A stretch of 64,000 nt of DNA from Pseudomonas sp. 102515 (GTDB lineage: Bacteria; Pseudomonadota; Gammaproteobacteria; Pseudomonadales; Pseudomonadaceae). Below the pieces are notes generated by a model. The model ran no database searches. It was not told the origin of the DNA and saw only the letters and a program-made list of their open reading frames with translations. The position numbers and the translations under genes were made by a program. Location of the stretch: positions 62,001-126,000 of the forward strand of contig NZ_JAVHTY010000004.1 in NCBI RefSeq assembly GCF_031085165.1. Direction: 5' to 3'. Positions 21,410-31,154 of the stretch are shown piece after piece. Within the stretch, counting starts at the first letter, position 1; each line of letters opens with the position of its first letter.

Positions 21410-22336
21410 ATGGGCAAAATCGCGGTCATCGGCAGCAACATGGTCGACCTCATCACCTACATCGAGCGTCTACCCGTGCAGGGCGAGACGCTGGAAGCCC
21501 CGGACTTCGCCCTCGGCTGTGGCGGCAAGGGCGCCAACCAGGCGGTCGCCGCGGCCAAGCTGGGCAGCGAGGTGCTGATGGTGACCAAGGTGGGCGACGA
21601 CCTCTTCGCCGACAACACCCTGGCCAACTTCCGCCGCTTCGGCATCGACACCCGTCACGTGACCCGCGCGCCGGGTCGCTCCAGCGGGGTGGCGCCGATC
21701 TTCGTCCAGCCCGACTCGCACAACAGCATCCTCATCGTGAAGGGCGCCAACGCCGCCCTCGGCCCGGCCGACATCCAGGCCGCGGAAGCCGACCTGCGCG
21801 ACTGCGCGCTGATCGTGCTGCAGCTGGAGATCGCGCTGGAGACGGTCTACGCGGCCATCGACTGCGGCCAGCGCCTGGGTATCCCGGTGCTGCTCAATCC
21901 GGCGCCGGCGGTGGCCGACCTGAGCGCCGCGCACCTCGCCCGGCTGGACTATTTCGTTCCCAACGAGACCGAGCTGGCCCTGGTCAGCGGCCTGCCGGTG
22001 CAGGATCGCGAGAGCGCCTTCGCCGCCGCGCGAGTGCTGGCCGGTCGCGGCATCCGTCACGTGGTGGTCACCTTGGGCGCCCAGGGCGCGCTGTACGTGG
22101 GCGAGGAGGGCGAATTCAGCCTGCCGGGCCAGCGGGTGGCGGCCCTCGACACCACTGGCGCTGGCGATGCCTTCATCGGCTGCTTCGCCCATGGCCGCGT
22201 CCAGGGGCTGGGCCTGCGTGAGGCCATGCAGCGGGCGGTGGCCTATTCGGCGTTGTCGGTCACCGGGCGCGGCACCCAGACCTCCTATCCCGAGGCTGCG
22301 GTCTTCGAAGACTACCTCGCTTCCCTGGATCTCTGA
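21410..22336 (+). CDS. deoK: Ribokinase-family sugar kinase, probable deoxyribokinase
   Basis: A 308-residue PfkB-type kinase. The N-terminal sugar-binding GGKGANQA lies at 38-45, the catalytic DTTGAGDAF at 247-255 with D253 as base, and FVPNETEL in the middle. By sequence alone it could phosphorylate ribose or 2-deoxyribose. The context decides: a FucP-type permease, a DUF4432 epimerase, a DeoR regulator and deoxyribose-phosphate aldolase follow, the same set as the Salmonella deoQKPX genes. The product deoxyribose 5-phosphate would go to DeoC. AGGCGGAGG provides the ribosome site. Confidence 0.8.
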   Translation: MGKIAVIGSNMVDLITYIERLPVQGETLEAPDFALGCGGKGANQAVAAAKLGSEVLMVTKVGDDLFADNTLANFRRFGIDTRHVTRAPGRSSGVAPIFVQPDSHNSILIVKGANAALGPADIQAAEADLRDCALIVLQLEIALETVYAAIDCGQRLGIPVLLNPAPAVADLSAAHLARLDYFVPNETELALVSGLPVQDRESAFAAARVLAGRGIRHVVVTLGAQGALYVGEEGEFSLPGQRVAALDTTGAGDAFIGCFAHGRVQGLGLREAMQRAVAYSALSVTGRGTQTSYPEAAVFEDYLASLDL

Positions 22337-22383
22337 CCCACGCGCGGCGATCCCCCACCCTGGCATCCCTACGGAGAACAACA

Positions 22384-23715
22384 ATGAGCCAGTCACCCCT
22401 GCGGCCCAGCGCCGACGGCTACTACCTGAACCGCACCCCGTGGTTCGCCTTCATCCTGCTGTGCTGCATCTTCGCGCTCTGGGCCGCCGCGGCGAGCATG
22501 AACGACGTGCTCATCGCCCACTTCAAGAAGGCCTTCCTGCTCAGTGACTTCCAGACCGCCTTCGTCCAGTCGGCCTTCTATCTCGGCTATTTCTTCCTGG
22601 CCCTGCCAGCGGCACTGATGGTGCGGCGCTTCAGCTACAAGACGACCATCCTCTTCGGCCTGTTCCTCTACATGGTCGGCTGCCTGCTGTTCTTTCCGGC
22701 CGCGTCCATGGCCAAGTACGGCATGTTCCTGCTGGCACTGTTCGTGATCGCCGCCGGGCTGTCCTTCCTGGAAACCGCCTGCAACACCTACTCGACCCTG
22801 CTGGGGCCGCGCGAGACCGGCACCCGCCGGTTGAACATCTCCCAGACCTTCCACCCCTTCGGCGCCATGACCGGCGTCTACGTGGGCAGCTTCGTGATGT
22901 TCAAGGACGGCGACGCCAGCCAGGCGCAGCTGCTGCAGATGAATCCTGCCGAGGCCGCCGCCCAGCAGCTGCAGATGATCCAGGCCACCCTGACGCCCTA
23001 CCAGTGGATGATCGGCGTGCTGGTGCTGATCTTCGTGCTGATCGCCTGTACCCGCTATCCGTCCTGCAAGGGCAACGATGCCGTGCGCAGCGAAAACGAC
23101 GGTATCGCCGCCAGCCTCGGGCGGCTGCGGCGCAATCCGCGCTTCGTCTTTGGCGTGCTGGCGCAGTTCCTCTACGTCGGCGCCCAGGTCGGCGTCTGGA
23201 GCTTCACCATCCGCCTGGCCATGCAGCTCGGCGGCATGAACGAGCGCAGCGCCTCCTGGTTCCTGCTCACCACCTTCGCCGCCTATTTCGTCGGCAAGCT
23301 GATCGCCAACCTGCTGATGCGCCGCTGGCATCCGGCCAAGGTGCTGGGCGTCTACGGCGTGCTGTGCATCGCCCTGCTGGCCTACACCATCCTGGTGCCC
23401 AACATCACCGCGGTATACGCCGCCGTCGGCGTGAGCATCTTCCTCGGCCCCTGTTGGCCGACCATCTATGGCCTGACCGTCGACGGCATCGGCCGGGACA
23501 CCGAGTTCGGCGGTTCGCTGCTGGTGATGAGCATCGTCGGTGGCGGGGTGATCCCGATCTTCCAGGGCCTGCTGTCGGACTACACCGGTGGCAACATGCA
23601 GCTGGCCTATTCGGTGCCGCTGCTGTGCTTCACGGTGATCGTCGCCTACGCCCTCTACTGCCTGCGTCATCCGGCCAGCGAGCGGCTGCCGGTGGGCGCC
23701 GCCCAGGCTGCCTGA
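22384..23715 (+). CDS. deoP: FucP-family sugar:proton symporter, probable deoxyribose permease
   Basis: A 443-residue major facilitator protein with 12 membrane segments. It resembles the L-fucose permease family (FHS): the segment SAFYLGYFFLALPAALMVRRFSYK near residues 62-85, TACNTYSTLLGPRETGTRRLN and GPCWPTIYGLTVDGIGRDTEFGGS are family landmarks. Placed between deoK and the deoX-like epimerase, it is the probable uptake system for 2-deoxy-D-ribose. The spacing to deoK is 47 bases with GGAGAAC as the ribosome site. Confidence 0.8.
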   Translation: MSQSPLRPSADGYYLNRTPWFAFILLCCIFALWAAAASMNDVLIAHFKKAFLLSDFQTAFVQSAFYLGYFFLALPAALMVRRFSYKTTILFGLFLYMVGCLLFFPAASMAKYGMFLLALFVIAAGLSFLETACNTYSTLLGPRETGTRRLNISQTFHPFGAMTGVYVGSFVMFKDGDASQAQLLQMNPAEAAAQQLQMIQATLTPYQWMIGVLVLIFVLIACTRYPSCKGNDAVRSENDGIAASLGRLRRNPRFVFGVLAQFLYVGAQVGVWSFTIRLAMQLGGMNERSASWFLLTTFAAYFVGKLIANLLMRRWHPAKVLGVYGVLCIALLAYTILVPNITAVYAAVGVSIFLGPCWPTIYGLTVDGIGRDTEFGGSLLVMSIVGGGVIPIFQGLLSDYTGGNMQLAYSVPLLCFTVIVAYALYCLRHPASERLPVGAAQAA

Positions 23716-23728
23716 GGAGGGCGCCCGC

Positions 23729-24814
23729 ATGTCCATACGCCTTCCACTGCACCTTGAGCAATTCACCGCGTGCGAACGCACCCTGCTCGCCAGCGACGCC
23801 TTCCAGGTGCGCGCCTGGACCTATCCTTCCGGGGTGCGCGCCCTGGCGCTGGAGAATCGTCGCGGCCGGCTGGTGGTGCTGCCCTACCAGGGACAGATGG
23901 TCTGGGACGCTACCTTCGACGGCTGCCGCCTGACCATGCCGGGGCTGTTCGACCAGCCGCGGCCGACCCGGCGGATCATCGAGACCTATGGCTGCTTCAT
24001 GTTCCACGCCGGGGTGCTGCGCAACGGCTGCCCGGCACCGGAGGACAGCCACGAGCTGCACGGCGAGCTGCCCTGCGCGCCGCTGGACGAGGCCTGGCTG
24101 GAACTGGACCGTGATGCGCAGGGTGACTTCCTGCGCCTGGGCGGCCGCCATGACTACGCCATGGGTTTCGGCGATCGCTATCGCGCCCTGCCCCGCGTGA
24201 CCCTGAGGCCGGACAGCGGCGTGTTCGAGCTGGGCCTGGAGCTGGAAAACCAGGCCGGCCAGCCCATGGACCTGATGTACATGGCGCACATGAATTATGC
24301 CTATGTGCCCGGCGGCCGCTTCCATGAGCCGCTGGGCGTGGCCCGCACCCGGGTACGCACCAGCGTGCCGGCCCATGTGCGGCCGACCGCCGACTGGCAG
24401 GCCTTCATCGCCGAGCTGGCCGAAGATTCGGAACGGCTGCGGGTGCTGGATGCGCCGGCGCGCTACCAGCCGGAGATCGTCAGCTTCATCGATGCGCCGG
24501 GTACCGACGCGGTGGGGGAGGCGCACTTCCTCCTGGAGCATCCGGGCGGCGCTGCCTTCTACACGGCCTATCGCCCGGAGGCCTTGCCCCATGCCACCCG
24601 CTGGGTGCTGCACAACCCCGATCAGCAGGTGGCGGCCTTCGTGCTGCCGGCGACCTGCGAGCCGGAGGGCTATCTGGCCGAGACCGCCAAGGGCCAGGTG
24701 CAGCAACTGCAACCGGGTGAACGGCGCACCTTCAGCGTGCGCACCGGCTACCTCGCCGCCGCCGAACGCGAGGCGCTGTTGGCGCGCCTGGCCGACCCGG
24801 CGCGGATCAGGTAA
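23729..24814 (+). CDS. deoX: DUF4432 aldose 1-epimerase family protein
   Basis: A 361-residue galactose-mutarotase-fold protein of the DUF4432 family. His and acidic residues expected for anomer interconversion appear in ELHGELPCAPLDEAW (near 109-123) and MAHMNYAYVPG (near 188-198). Salmonella deoX, part of the deoxyribose operon, is the same type. It would supply the right deoxyribose anomer to the kinase, which is inference. It follows deoP by 13 bases and its 3' end overlaps the convergent DeoR-type gene by 8 bases. Confidence 0.78.
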   Translation: MSIRLPLHLEQFTACERTLLASDAFQVRAWTYPSGVRALALENRRGRLVVLPYQGQMVWDATFDGCRLTMPGLFDQPRPTRRIIETYGCFMFHAGVLRNGCPAPEDSHELHGELPCAPLDEAWLELDRDAQGDFLRLGGRHDYAMGFGDRYRALPRVTLRPDSGVFELGLELENQAGQPMDLMYMAHMNYAYVPGGRFHEPLGVARTRVRTSVPAHVRPTADWQAFIAELAEDSERLRVLDAPARYQPEIVSFIDAPGTDAVGEAHFLLEHPGGAAFYTAYRPEALPHATRWVLHNPDQQVAAFVLPATCEPEGYLAETAKGQVQQLQPGERRTFSVRTGYLAAAEREALLARLADPARIR

Positions 24815-25571
24815 GCAGTTGCGCGCCGTTCGCCTCGATCCGCTCGCGATAGCTGCGCGGAATGCGCCCGTCGCTGACCACCCCGTCGAAGTCGTCGAGC
24901 GCCGCGAAATGCGCGGCGCGCACCACGTCGAACTTGGTATGGTCGACCAGCAGCAGCCGCTGCTGGGCCTGGCGCAGGACCTTCTGCTTGACCTCGACCT
25001 CGTTGAAGTTGAAGCAGGTGACGCCGAAGTCCGCGCTCACCCCGGCCGCCGAGACGAAGGCATGGGTGAGGCGCACGCCATCGAGTACCCCGGTCTCCAG
25101 GCGACTCTCGAAGATCTGGTTCTTGCGCTGGAAGGTCCCGCCGCAGACCACCAGGGTGCAGTTGGCCTTCTGCTGCAGCTTGACCAGCACATTGAGCGAG
25201 TGGCAGACGGCGGTGAATTCCAGGTCATCGGGAATGAAGTCCACCACGAAGGGCGTGGTGGTCCCGCAATCGAGGAAGACGGTATCACCGGCGCGGATCT
25301 GCGCCGCGGCCAGCCGACCGATGCGGCGCTTTTCCTCGACCTGGCGCAGGTCCTGTTCCACCACCTGGTAGCCGGGCGCCTCGCTGCCGCCGACATCGCG
25401 GGTGACATGACCGCCAAGCAGGCGCAGGCCGTCCGGCGGGAGCCGCAGGTCGCGTCTCAGGGTCATTTCCGAGACACCCAGCAGCTGGGCCATCTCGCGC
25501 AGGTGAATGGCGTGCTGGTCCTGCAGCGCCTGGTGCATCAGCTTGAGCCGAGCGGCTTTCTTGCTATCCAT
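24807..25571 (-). CDS. deoQ: DeoR/GlpR-family transcriptional repressor
   Basis: A 254-residue regulator with an N-terminal helix-turn-helix (LREMAQLLGVSEMTLRRDL, residues 24-42) and a C-terminal phosphosugar-sensing domain (FLDCGTTTPFVVDFIPDD near 99-116, and LLLVDHTKFD). This class senses phosphorylated sugars. It lies between deoX (convergent) and deoC (divergent), so it probably controls both the deoK-deoP-deoX unit and deoC. Deoxyribose 5-phosphate as inducer is inferred from context. Confidence 0.85.
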   Translation of the reverse strand: MDSKKAARLKLMHQALQDQHAIHLREMAQLLGVSEMTLRRDLRLPPDGLRLLGGHVTRDVGGSEAPGYQVVEQDLRQVEEKRRIGRLAAAQIRAGDTVFLDCGTTTPFVVDFIPDDLEFTAVCHSLNVLVKLQQKANCTLVVCGGTFQRKNQIFESRLETGVLDGVRLTHAFVSAAGVSADFGVTCFNFNEVEVKQKVLRQAQQRLLLVDHTKFDVVRAAHFAALDDFDGVVSDGRIPRSYRERIEANGAQLLT

Positions 25572-25665
25572 GAGGGGTGCGCTACGGGAGTCCGACTAGA
25601 GGTGCAGGCCGCACCAACCAAGAATTCTGATCCGATCATACGCTACCCGTGCCTGAGGAGGCCCC

Positions 25666-26343
25666 ATGCAGCTTGAACCCGGCGAACTCGCCAAGACCAT
25701 CGACCACACCCTGCTCGCCGCCGACGCCCGCCGCGCCCAGATCGACCGCCTGTGCCAGGAGGCGCGCACCCATGGCTTCTATTCGGTGTGCGTGAATTCC
25801 GCCCAGGTCCCCCATGCCGCGGCGCAACTGGCCGGCAGCGCGGTCAAGGTCTGCGCGGTGGTGGGCTTTCCGCTCGGCGCCGGGCTGAGCGCGGCCAAGG
25901 CCTTCGAGGCCGAGCAGGCCATCGCTGCCGGGGCGGGGGAGATCGACATGGTGCTCAACATCGGCTGGCTCAAGGATGGCCTGCTGGAAGAGGTGTCCGC
26001 CGACATCGCCGCGGTGCAGGCCGCCTGTGGTGCGGTACCGCTCAAGGTGATCCTGGAGACCGGTCTGCTCGACGAGGCCCAGAAGCGCCAGGCCTGCCGG
26101 ATCTGTCGCGACCTCGGGGTCGCCTTCGTCAAGACCTCCACCGGTTTCGGCCACGGCGGCGCCACCCTGGAGGACGTGCGGCTGATGCGCCAGGAGGTGG
26201 GTCCGGAGATGGGCGTGAAGGCCTCCGGTGGTGTCCGCGACCGCGCCACCGCCCTGGCCATGCTGGAGGCCGGCGCGACCCGGTTGGGGACCAGCTCGGG
26301 CGTGGCCATCGTCAGCGGTGGCGAGGGTGGGGCGGGGTATTGA
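25666..26343 (+). CDS. deoC: Deoxyribose-phosphate aldolase
   Basis: A 225-residue class I aldolase that splits 2-deoxyribose 5-phosphate into acetaldehyde and glyceraldehyde 3-phosphate. The Schiff-base lysine is K156 in [15 protein letters not shown], the second catalytic lysine is K185 in [10 protein letters not shown], and the active-site Asp lies in DMVLNIGWL. Its length suits the short bacterial form. It is divergent from the deoQ-like gene across a 94-base gap and completes the deoxyribose pathway. Confidence 0.95.
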   Translation: MQLEPGELAKTIDHTLLAADARRAQIDRLCQEARTHGFYSVCVNSAQVPHAAAQLAGSAVKVCAVVGFPLGAGLSAAKAFEAEQAIAAGAGEIDMVLNIGWLKDGLLEEVSADIAAVQAACGAVPLKVILETGLLDEAQKRQACRICRDLGVAFVKTSTGFGHGGATLEDVRLMRQEVGPEMGVKASGGVRDRATALAMLEAGATRLGTSSGVAIVSGGEGGAGY

Positions 26344-26352
26344 GGCAGGGTC

Positions 26353-26441
26353 GACGTAGGTTGGGTTGAGCGCAGCGAAGCCCAACGATGCCGCTTTGTG
26401 ATGGGCTTCGGCGGTGGAGCCGCCTCAGCCCAACCTACGGG
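26353..26441. repeat. Intergenic hairpin repeat, family R1
   Basis: The clearest copy: GTAGGTTGGGTTGAGCGCAG...AAGCCCAACG then ATGGGCTTCGG...GCCCAACCTACGG in inverted order. It fills the gap between convergent deoC and cobM and may serve as a bidirectional terminator. Confidence 0.8.
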
Positions 26442-26442
26442 A

Positions 26443-27174
26443 CTAGCCCGGCCCTTGCCGATACAGCTTGGAATCCTGGAAATCCCCCGGCGCCAGCACC
26501 TCGCCCACCAGGATCAGGGCGGTGCGGCGGAAATCCTTGTCCCGCGTCCGTTCGACGATGTCGGCCAGGGTGCCCCGGACGCTGTCCTGGTCCGGCCAGC
26601 TGGCGCGGTGGACGATGGCCACCGGGCAGCCGGGGCCGTAGTGCGGCAGGAGGTCGGCGACGATGCGTTCCAGCTGGCCGACGCCGAGGTGGATGGCCAG
26701 GGTCGCCCGGTGGCGGGCCAGGTCGGCCAGCGCCTCGCCTGCCGGCATGACCGTGCGACTGGCGTAGCGGGTGAGGATCACCGTCTGGCTGACCCCGGGC
26801 AGGGTCAGCTCGCAACCCAGCAGGGCGGCGCAGGCGGCGGTGGCGGTGACGCCGGGAACGATCTCATAGGGAATGCCCAGCGCCTGCAGACGGCGGATCT
26901 GCTCGCCGATGGCGCCATACAGCGAGGGATCGCCGGAATGCACCCGGGCCACGTCCTGGCCGCGGGCATGGGCCGCGGCCAGATGGCCGACGATGGCATC
27001 CAGGTCCAGGTGGGCGGTGTCGATCAGCGTCTCGGCCTGGTGGCCCTCCAGTACCGCGGGCGGTACCAGGGAGCCGGCATAGAGGATCACCGGGCACTGG
27101 CGGATCAGCCGCTGGCCCTTGACGGTGATGAGGTCGGGATCGCCGGGGCCGGCGCCGATGAAATGGACGGTCAT
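26443..27174 (-). CDS. cobM: Precorrin-4 C11-methyltransferase CobM
   Basis: A 243-residue SAM-dependent tetrapyrrole methylase that adds the C-11 methyl group in aerobic cobalamin synthesis. The N-terminal [16 protein letters not shown] motif, [21 protein letters not shown] and [14 protein letters not shown] are all family landmarks. It overlaps cobK by 4 bases and ends the cobL-cobK-cobM run. Distinction from other methylases of this fold rests on the YAGSLV and SGDPSLYG segments characteristic of CobM/CbiF. Confidence 0.92.
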   Translation of the reverse strand: MTVHFIGAGPGDPDLITVKGQRLIRQCPVILYAGSLVPPAVLEGHQAETLIDTAHLDLDAIVGHLAAAHARGQDVARVHSGDPSLYGAIGEQIRRLQALGIPYEIVPGVTATAACAALLGCELTLPGVSQTVILTRYASRTVMPAGEALADLARHRATLAIHLGVGQLERIVADLLPHYGPGCPVAIVHRASWPDQDSVRGTLADIVERTRDKDFRRTALILVGEVLAPGDFQDSKLYRQGPG

Positions 27175-27893
27175 GGGGTCTCCTCGGCCAGGGCGGCGAG
27201 CAATTCGGCGACGCTGGCGAATTCACGATCGACGCTGGGCAGGGTGGGGCGGCGCAGGATCAGCACCGGCAGGCCCCGCTCGCGGGCCACCTGGAGCTTG
27301 GGCTGGGTGGCGGCGCTGCCACTGTTCTTGCTGATCAGCACATCGAAGTCGCCCTGGGCGAAGAGCACGCGCTCGGCCTCCAGGGCGAAGGGGCCGCGGT
27401 CGGCGATGATCCGCACCCGGGCGTTGACGGGATGGGCGTCGAGCAGGCGCAGGGTCCAGAACTGCCCGGCGGGAATCTCCTGCAGATGTTCCAGGGGTTC
27501 GCGACCCAGGGTGAAGAAGGGCCGGGCGAAGGACGCCAGCGCGGTCTGCAGCTCGGCCCAGTCGGCCACCTCGCGCCAGTCGTCGTCGGGTCCGGCCTGC
27601 CAGCCGGAGCGGCGCAGCGCCCAGCAGGGAATGCCGGCCTGGACCGCAGCCCGCGCGGCGTTGTGGCTGATCCGCGCCGCATAGGGGTGGGTGGCGTCCA
27701 GCAGCAGCTCGATGCCTTCAGTGTGGAGAAAGGCAGCCAGCCCTGCGGAGCCGCCGTAGCCACCGACCCGCACCTGGCAGGGCAGGTCCTGGGGCACCCG
27801 ACCGAGACCGGCCAGGCTGTAGATAGCCTCTGCCGGCAGCGTCCGGGCGATGGCCAGGGCCTCGGTGGTACCGCCGAGCAGGAGGATCTTCAT
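27171..27893 (-). CDS. cobK: Precorrin-6A reductase CobK
   Basis: A 240-residue NADPH-dependent reductase that converts precorrin-6A to 6B (dihydro form). Family features are the N-terminal [14 protein letters not shown] loop, [29 protein letters not shown] near residues 75-87, and the late [15 protein letters not shown] segment. It is the middle gene between cobL (55 bases upstream) and cobM (4-base overlap). Confidence 0.92.
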   Translation of the reverse strand: MKILLLGGTTEALAIARTLPAEAIYSLAGLGRVPQDLPCQVRVGGYGGSAGLAAFLHTEGIELLLDATHPYAARISHNAARAAVQAGIPCWALRRSGWQAGPDDDWREVADWAELQTALASFARPFFTLGREPLEHLQEIPAGQFWTLRLLDAHPVNARVRIIADRGPFALEAERVLFAQGDFDVLISKNSGSAATQPKLQVARERGLPVLILRRPTLPSVDREFASVAELLAALAEETP

Positions 27894-27948
27894 GGGAATG
27901 CTTCCGTCAGGACGCCGTGGGTATCGTCAAGCAAGGCGCGACCAGCAT

Positions 27949-29151
27949 TCACGGCTTCACCACCTCCAGCAAGGTGATGGGCAGCGCCGCACGCCAGGTG
28001 TCGAAGGTGCCCAGCGCCTGGGCCTGGGCCACCTGCAGGCGGGTCAGGTCGCCACCGTGGCGTTCGCGAAAGGCCACCAGGGTGGCTTCGGTCTGCAGGG
28101 TCACGGCGTTCGCGACCAGCCGGCCGCCGGAGCGCAGCGCGGCCCAGCAGCTGTCCAGCACTCCCGGCGCGGTGAGGCCGCCGCCGATGAAGATGGCGTC
28201 CGGGGTGGCCAGACCGGCCAGCGCCTCCGGTGCCTGGCCGGCCACCAGTTGCAGCGTCGGGGCACCGAGGTGGTCACGGTTGTGGAGGATATGGGCCTGG
28301 CGTCCGGCGTCGGCCTCGATGGCCAGCACCCGGCAACTGGGATGGCTGCGCGCCCATTCGATGCCGATGGAGCCGCAGCCGGCGCCCACGTCCCACAGCA
28401 GTTCGCCCGGGCGCGGCGCCAGGCGTGCCAGGGTCACGGCGCGTACGTCTCGCTTGGTCAGCTGGCCGTCGTGGCGATAGGCGCTGTCCGGCAGGCCGGG
28501 GGTGAGCGGCAGACCCGCTTCGCTGGTCTCGCTCAGGACGTCGATGGCGACCAGATTGAGCGCCGCTGCCTCGGCCAGCGACCAGTCCTGGGCGCGACCG
28601 GAAACACGGCGTTCCAGGGGGCCGCCCAGATGCTCCAGCACCTGCAGCTGGCTGGCACCAAAGCCCTGTTCCACCAGCAGCGCGGCCAGGGCGGCGGGGC
28701 TGTGGCCATCGTTGCTCAGCACCAGCAGGCGGGCGCCAGGATGCAGATGGCGCACGACGGCGGCCAGGGGCCGGGCCACCACCGACAGCAGGGTGACGTC
28801 CTGCAGCGGCCAGCCCAGGCGAGCCGCGGCCAGGGAGTAGGAGGAGGGCGCCGGCAACACCTGCAATTCGTCGGCCGACAACTGGCGCGAAAGGCTCGCG
28901 CCGACGCCGAACAGCATGGGATCGCCGCTGGCCAGCACGCAGACCGGGGTGCCGCGACGGTCCAGCACGGGGGCGAGGGCGAAGGGTTGCGGCCAGGGCT
29001 CGCGGACGGCGCGGATGCAGGGTGGCAGCAGCGCCAGCTGGCGTGGACCGCCAATGACGACCTGCGCCTCCAATAGGGCGCGACGGGCGCTTTTGCCCAG
29101 GCCGGGGTAACCGTCTTCGCCGATACCCACCACGGTCAGCCAGGGGATCAT
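27949..29151 (-). CDS. cobL: Precorrin-6Y C5,15-methyltransferase (decarboxylating) CobL
   Basis: A 400-residue two-domain enzyme that methylates C-5 and C-15 and removes the C-12 acetate carboxyl. The N-terminal half is a CbiE-like tetrapyrrole methylase ([31 protein letters not shown]). The C-terminal half is a CbiT-like SAM methyltransferase ([19 protein letters not shown]). ATG 29151 is chosen; an in-frame TTG six bases upstream is weaker. It is divergent from cobG across about 97 bases, which must contain both promoters. Confidence 0.93.
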   Translation of the reverse strand: MIPWLTVVGIGEDGYPGLGKSARRALLEAQVVIGGPRQLALLPPCIRAVREPWPQPFALAPVLDRRGTPVCVLASGDPMLFGVGASLSRQLSADELQVLPAPSSYSLAAARLGWPLQDVTLLSVVARPLAAVVRHLHPGARLLVLSNDGHSPAALAALLVEQGFGASQLQVLEHLGGPLERRVSGRAQDWSLAEAAALNLVAIDVLSETSEAGLPLTPGLPDSAYRHDGQLTKRDVRAVTLARLAPRPGELLWDVGAGCGSIGIEWARSHPSCRVLAIEADAGRQAHILHNRDHLGAPTLQLVAGQAPEALAGLATPDAIFIGGGLTAPGVLDSCWAALRSGGRLVANAVTLQTEATLVAFRERHGGDLTRLQVAQAQALGTFDTWRAALPITLLEVVKP

Positions 29152-29248
29152 GAACAAACCTCATCGAACGTCAGCCGACCGGCCGTTTTCAAGGGGTCGG
29201 GCAAAGCGGGCATAATAACGTCTTTCCCGTTCAGCCCGACCTTCCGCC

Positions 29249-30535
29249 GTGAATCCTCCGTCTCCTTCCGCCCTCGTCCCGCGGCCTTCGGCCTGTCCGG
29301 GTCTGCTGCGCATCGTGCCCGCGCGCGATGGCGGCCTGTGCCGGGTGAAGTTGCCAGGCGGCCGGTTGACGGCCGCCCAGGCACGGGCCATCGCCACCGC
29401 CAGCGAGCGTTGGGCGAGCGGGGTGCTGGAGCTGACCAACAGAGCCAACCTGCAACTGCGCGGCGTGCGCCCGGATGGCGCCGACGCCCTGGTGGCCGAG
29501 CTGCAGGCCGCCGGTCTCGGCCCCAGCGATCCCGCCGCCGACGACGTGCGCAATCTGCTGCTCAGCCCCGCGGCGGGGCACGATCCGCAGCAGCTGCGCG
29601 ACGTCCGCCCCCTGGCCGCCGGATTGCTCGCACTGCTGGAAGGCGATCGTCGACTGCATGGCCTGTCGCCCAAGTTCGCCCTGCAACTGGACGGCGGCGA
29701 AGCCCTGGCGCGGCTCGATCATCCCCATGACGTCTGGCTGTCGGCTCGCCCTGCAGGCTATGCGCTCGGTCTCGCCGGCACGCCGCTGGACGTACCGGTT
29801 GGGCTGATCGCTCCAGGCCGTGAGGTGGCGACCGTCGCGCGACTGCTGCATCGCTTCCTCGACCTGGCCGGTCCCGAGCAGGGCCGCATGCGCCAGCTGC
29901 TGGCGCAGCGTCCGGTCGCGGAGCTGCTGGCCGGCCTGGATCTGCTGCCGCCTCCAGCGACCCTCCGCGCCCCCGCGCACGGCGCGCTGCGCCTGGGTCG
30001 CCATTTCCAGCGGCAGCCGGGCCGCTGCTGGATCGGCGCCCAGCCCGCCCTCGGGCGGCTGTCGGCGGCGAGCCTGGCCGCGGTCGCCGACCTGGCCGAG
30101 CGACTGGGCAATGGCGACCTGCACCTCACCCCGTGGCAGGGCCTGCTGCTGCCGGACGTGCCGGTCGGCCAGGCACCCGAGCTACTCACCGCCCTGGCTG
30201 CCCTGGAGCTGACCACCGATCCCGCCGCGCCCCTGGCCCGGCTGGTCGCCTGTACCGGCAGCGCGGGCTGCGCCAAGGGCCAGGCCGACACCAAGGGCGA
30301 TGCCCTGCGCCTGGCCGAGCGGCTGCCCGCGGACGTCGAGGTGCACCTCTCCGGCTGCCCGCGCAGTTGCGCCCTGGCCGGCCAGGCGCCCCACACCCTG
30401 CTGGCGGTGGCCCCCGGTCGCTATGACCTCTTCGTGCGCGACGCCACCCAGCCCGGGCCGGGCCGGCGGCGCGCCACCCACCTTTCTCTCGACGAGGCCG
30501 CCGCCTGGCTGGCCCGGAGCCCTAGTGATGCTTGA
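29249..30535 (+). CDS. cobG: Precorrin-3B synthase CobG (GTG start)
   Basis: A 428-residue oxygenase of the nitrite/sulfite reductase fold. It makes precorrin-3B using O2 and so marks the aerobic cobalamin route. Two ferredoxin-like half domains are followed by iron-sulfur ligands in ACTGSAGCAKG (near 332-342) and HLSGCPRSCALAG. GTG 29249 begins MNPPSPSALVPRP. It overlaps cobH by 8 bases and opens the cobG-H-I-J run. Confidence 0.92.
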   Translation: MNPPSPSALVPRPSACPGLLRIVPARDGGLCRVKLPGGRLTAAQARAIATASERWASGVLELTNRANLQLRGVRPDGADALVAELQAAGLGPSDPAADDVRNLLLSPAAGHDPQQLRDVRPLAAGLLALLEGDRRLHGLSPKFALQLDGGEALARLDHPHDVWLSARPAGYALGLAGTPLDVPVGLIAPGREVATVARLLHRFLDLAGPEQGRMRQLLAQRPVAELLAGLDLLPPPATLRAPAHGALRLGRHFQRQPGRCWIGAQPALGRLSAASLAAVADLAERLGNGDLHLTPWQGLLLPDVPVGQAPELLTALAALELTTDPAAPLARLVACTGSAGCAKGQADTKGDALRLAERLPADVEVHLSGCPRSCALAGQAPHTLLAVAPGRYDLFVRDATQPGPGRRRATHLSLDEAAAWLARSPSDA

Positions 30536-31154
30536 ATACGAACGCGACGGCCAGGCGATCTATCGCCAATCCTTCGCCACCATCCGCGCCGAGGCCGATC
30601 TCTCGGCCATCCCCGCCGATCTGGAAAAGCTCGCCGTGCGGGTGATCCACGCCTGTGGCATGGTCGACGTGGTCCAGGACCTGGCCTTTTCCCCGGGTGC
30701 CGGCGCGGCCGGTCGCGCGGCCCTGGCGGCCGGCGCGCCCATCCTCTGCGATGCGCGCATGGTCGCCGAGGGCGTCACCCGCACCCGGTTGCCAGCCGAC
30801 AACCCGGTGATCTGCACCCTGCACGACGAGGGCATCCGCGAGCTGGCCGTGGCCCAGGGCAACACCCGCTCGGCGGTGGCCCTGGAGCGCTGGCGACCGC
30901 ATCTGGCCGGCAGCGTGGTGGTGATCGGCAACGCCCCCACCGCGCTGTTCTATCTGCTGGAAATGCTCGACGCCGGGGCGCCCAGGCCGGCGCTGATCCT
31001 CGGCATGCCGGTGGGCTTCGTTGGCGCCATGGAGTCCAAGGATGCCCTGGCCGCCGACAGTCGTGGCGTGCCCTATGTCATCGTCCGCGGCCGGCGGGGC
31101 GGCAGCGCGATGGCCGCCGCGGCGGTCAATGCCCTGGCCACGGAGGTGGAGTGA
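30528..31154 (+). CDS. cobH: Precorrin-8X methylmutase CobH
   Basis: A 208-residue mutase that moves the C-11 methyl to C-12, giving hydrogenobyrinate. Conserved segments are [18 protein letters not shown] with the catalytic His near residue 43, DARMVAEGV and [12 protein letters not shown], plus the terminal [18 protein letters not shown] 30528 lies inside the end of cobG; the adjacent in-frame GTG at 30525 is possible. The next gene overlaps its stop. Confidence 0.94.
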   Translation: MLEYERDGQAIYRQSFATIRAEADLSAIPADLEKLAVRVIHACGMVDVVQDLAFSPGAGAAGRAALAAGAPILCDARMVAEGVTRTRLPADNPVICTLHDEGIRELAVAQGNTRSAVALERWRPHLAGSVVVIGNAPTALFYLLEMLDAGAPRPALILGMPVGFVGAMESKDALAADSRGVPYVIVRGRRGGSAMAAAAVNALATEVE

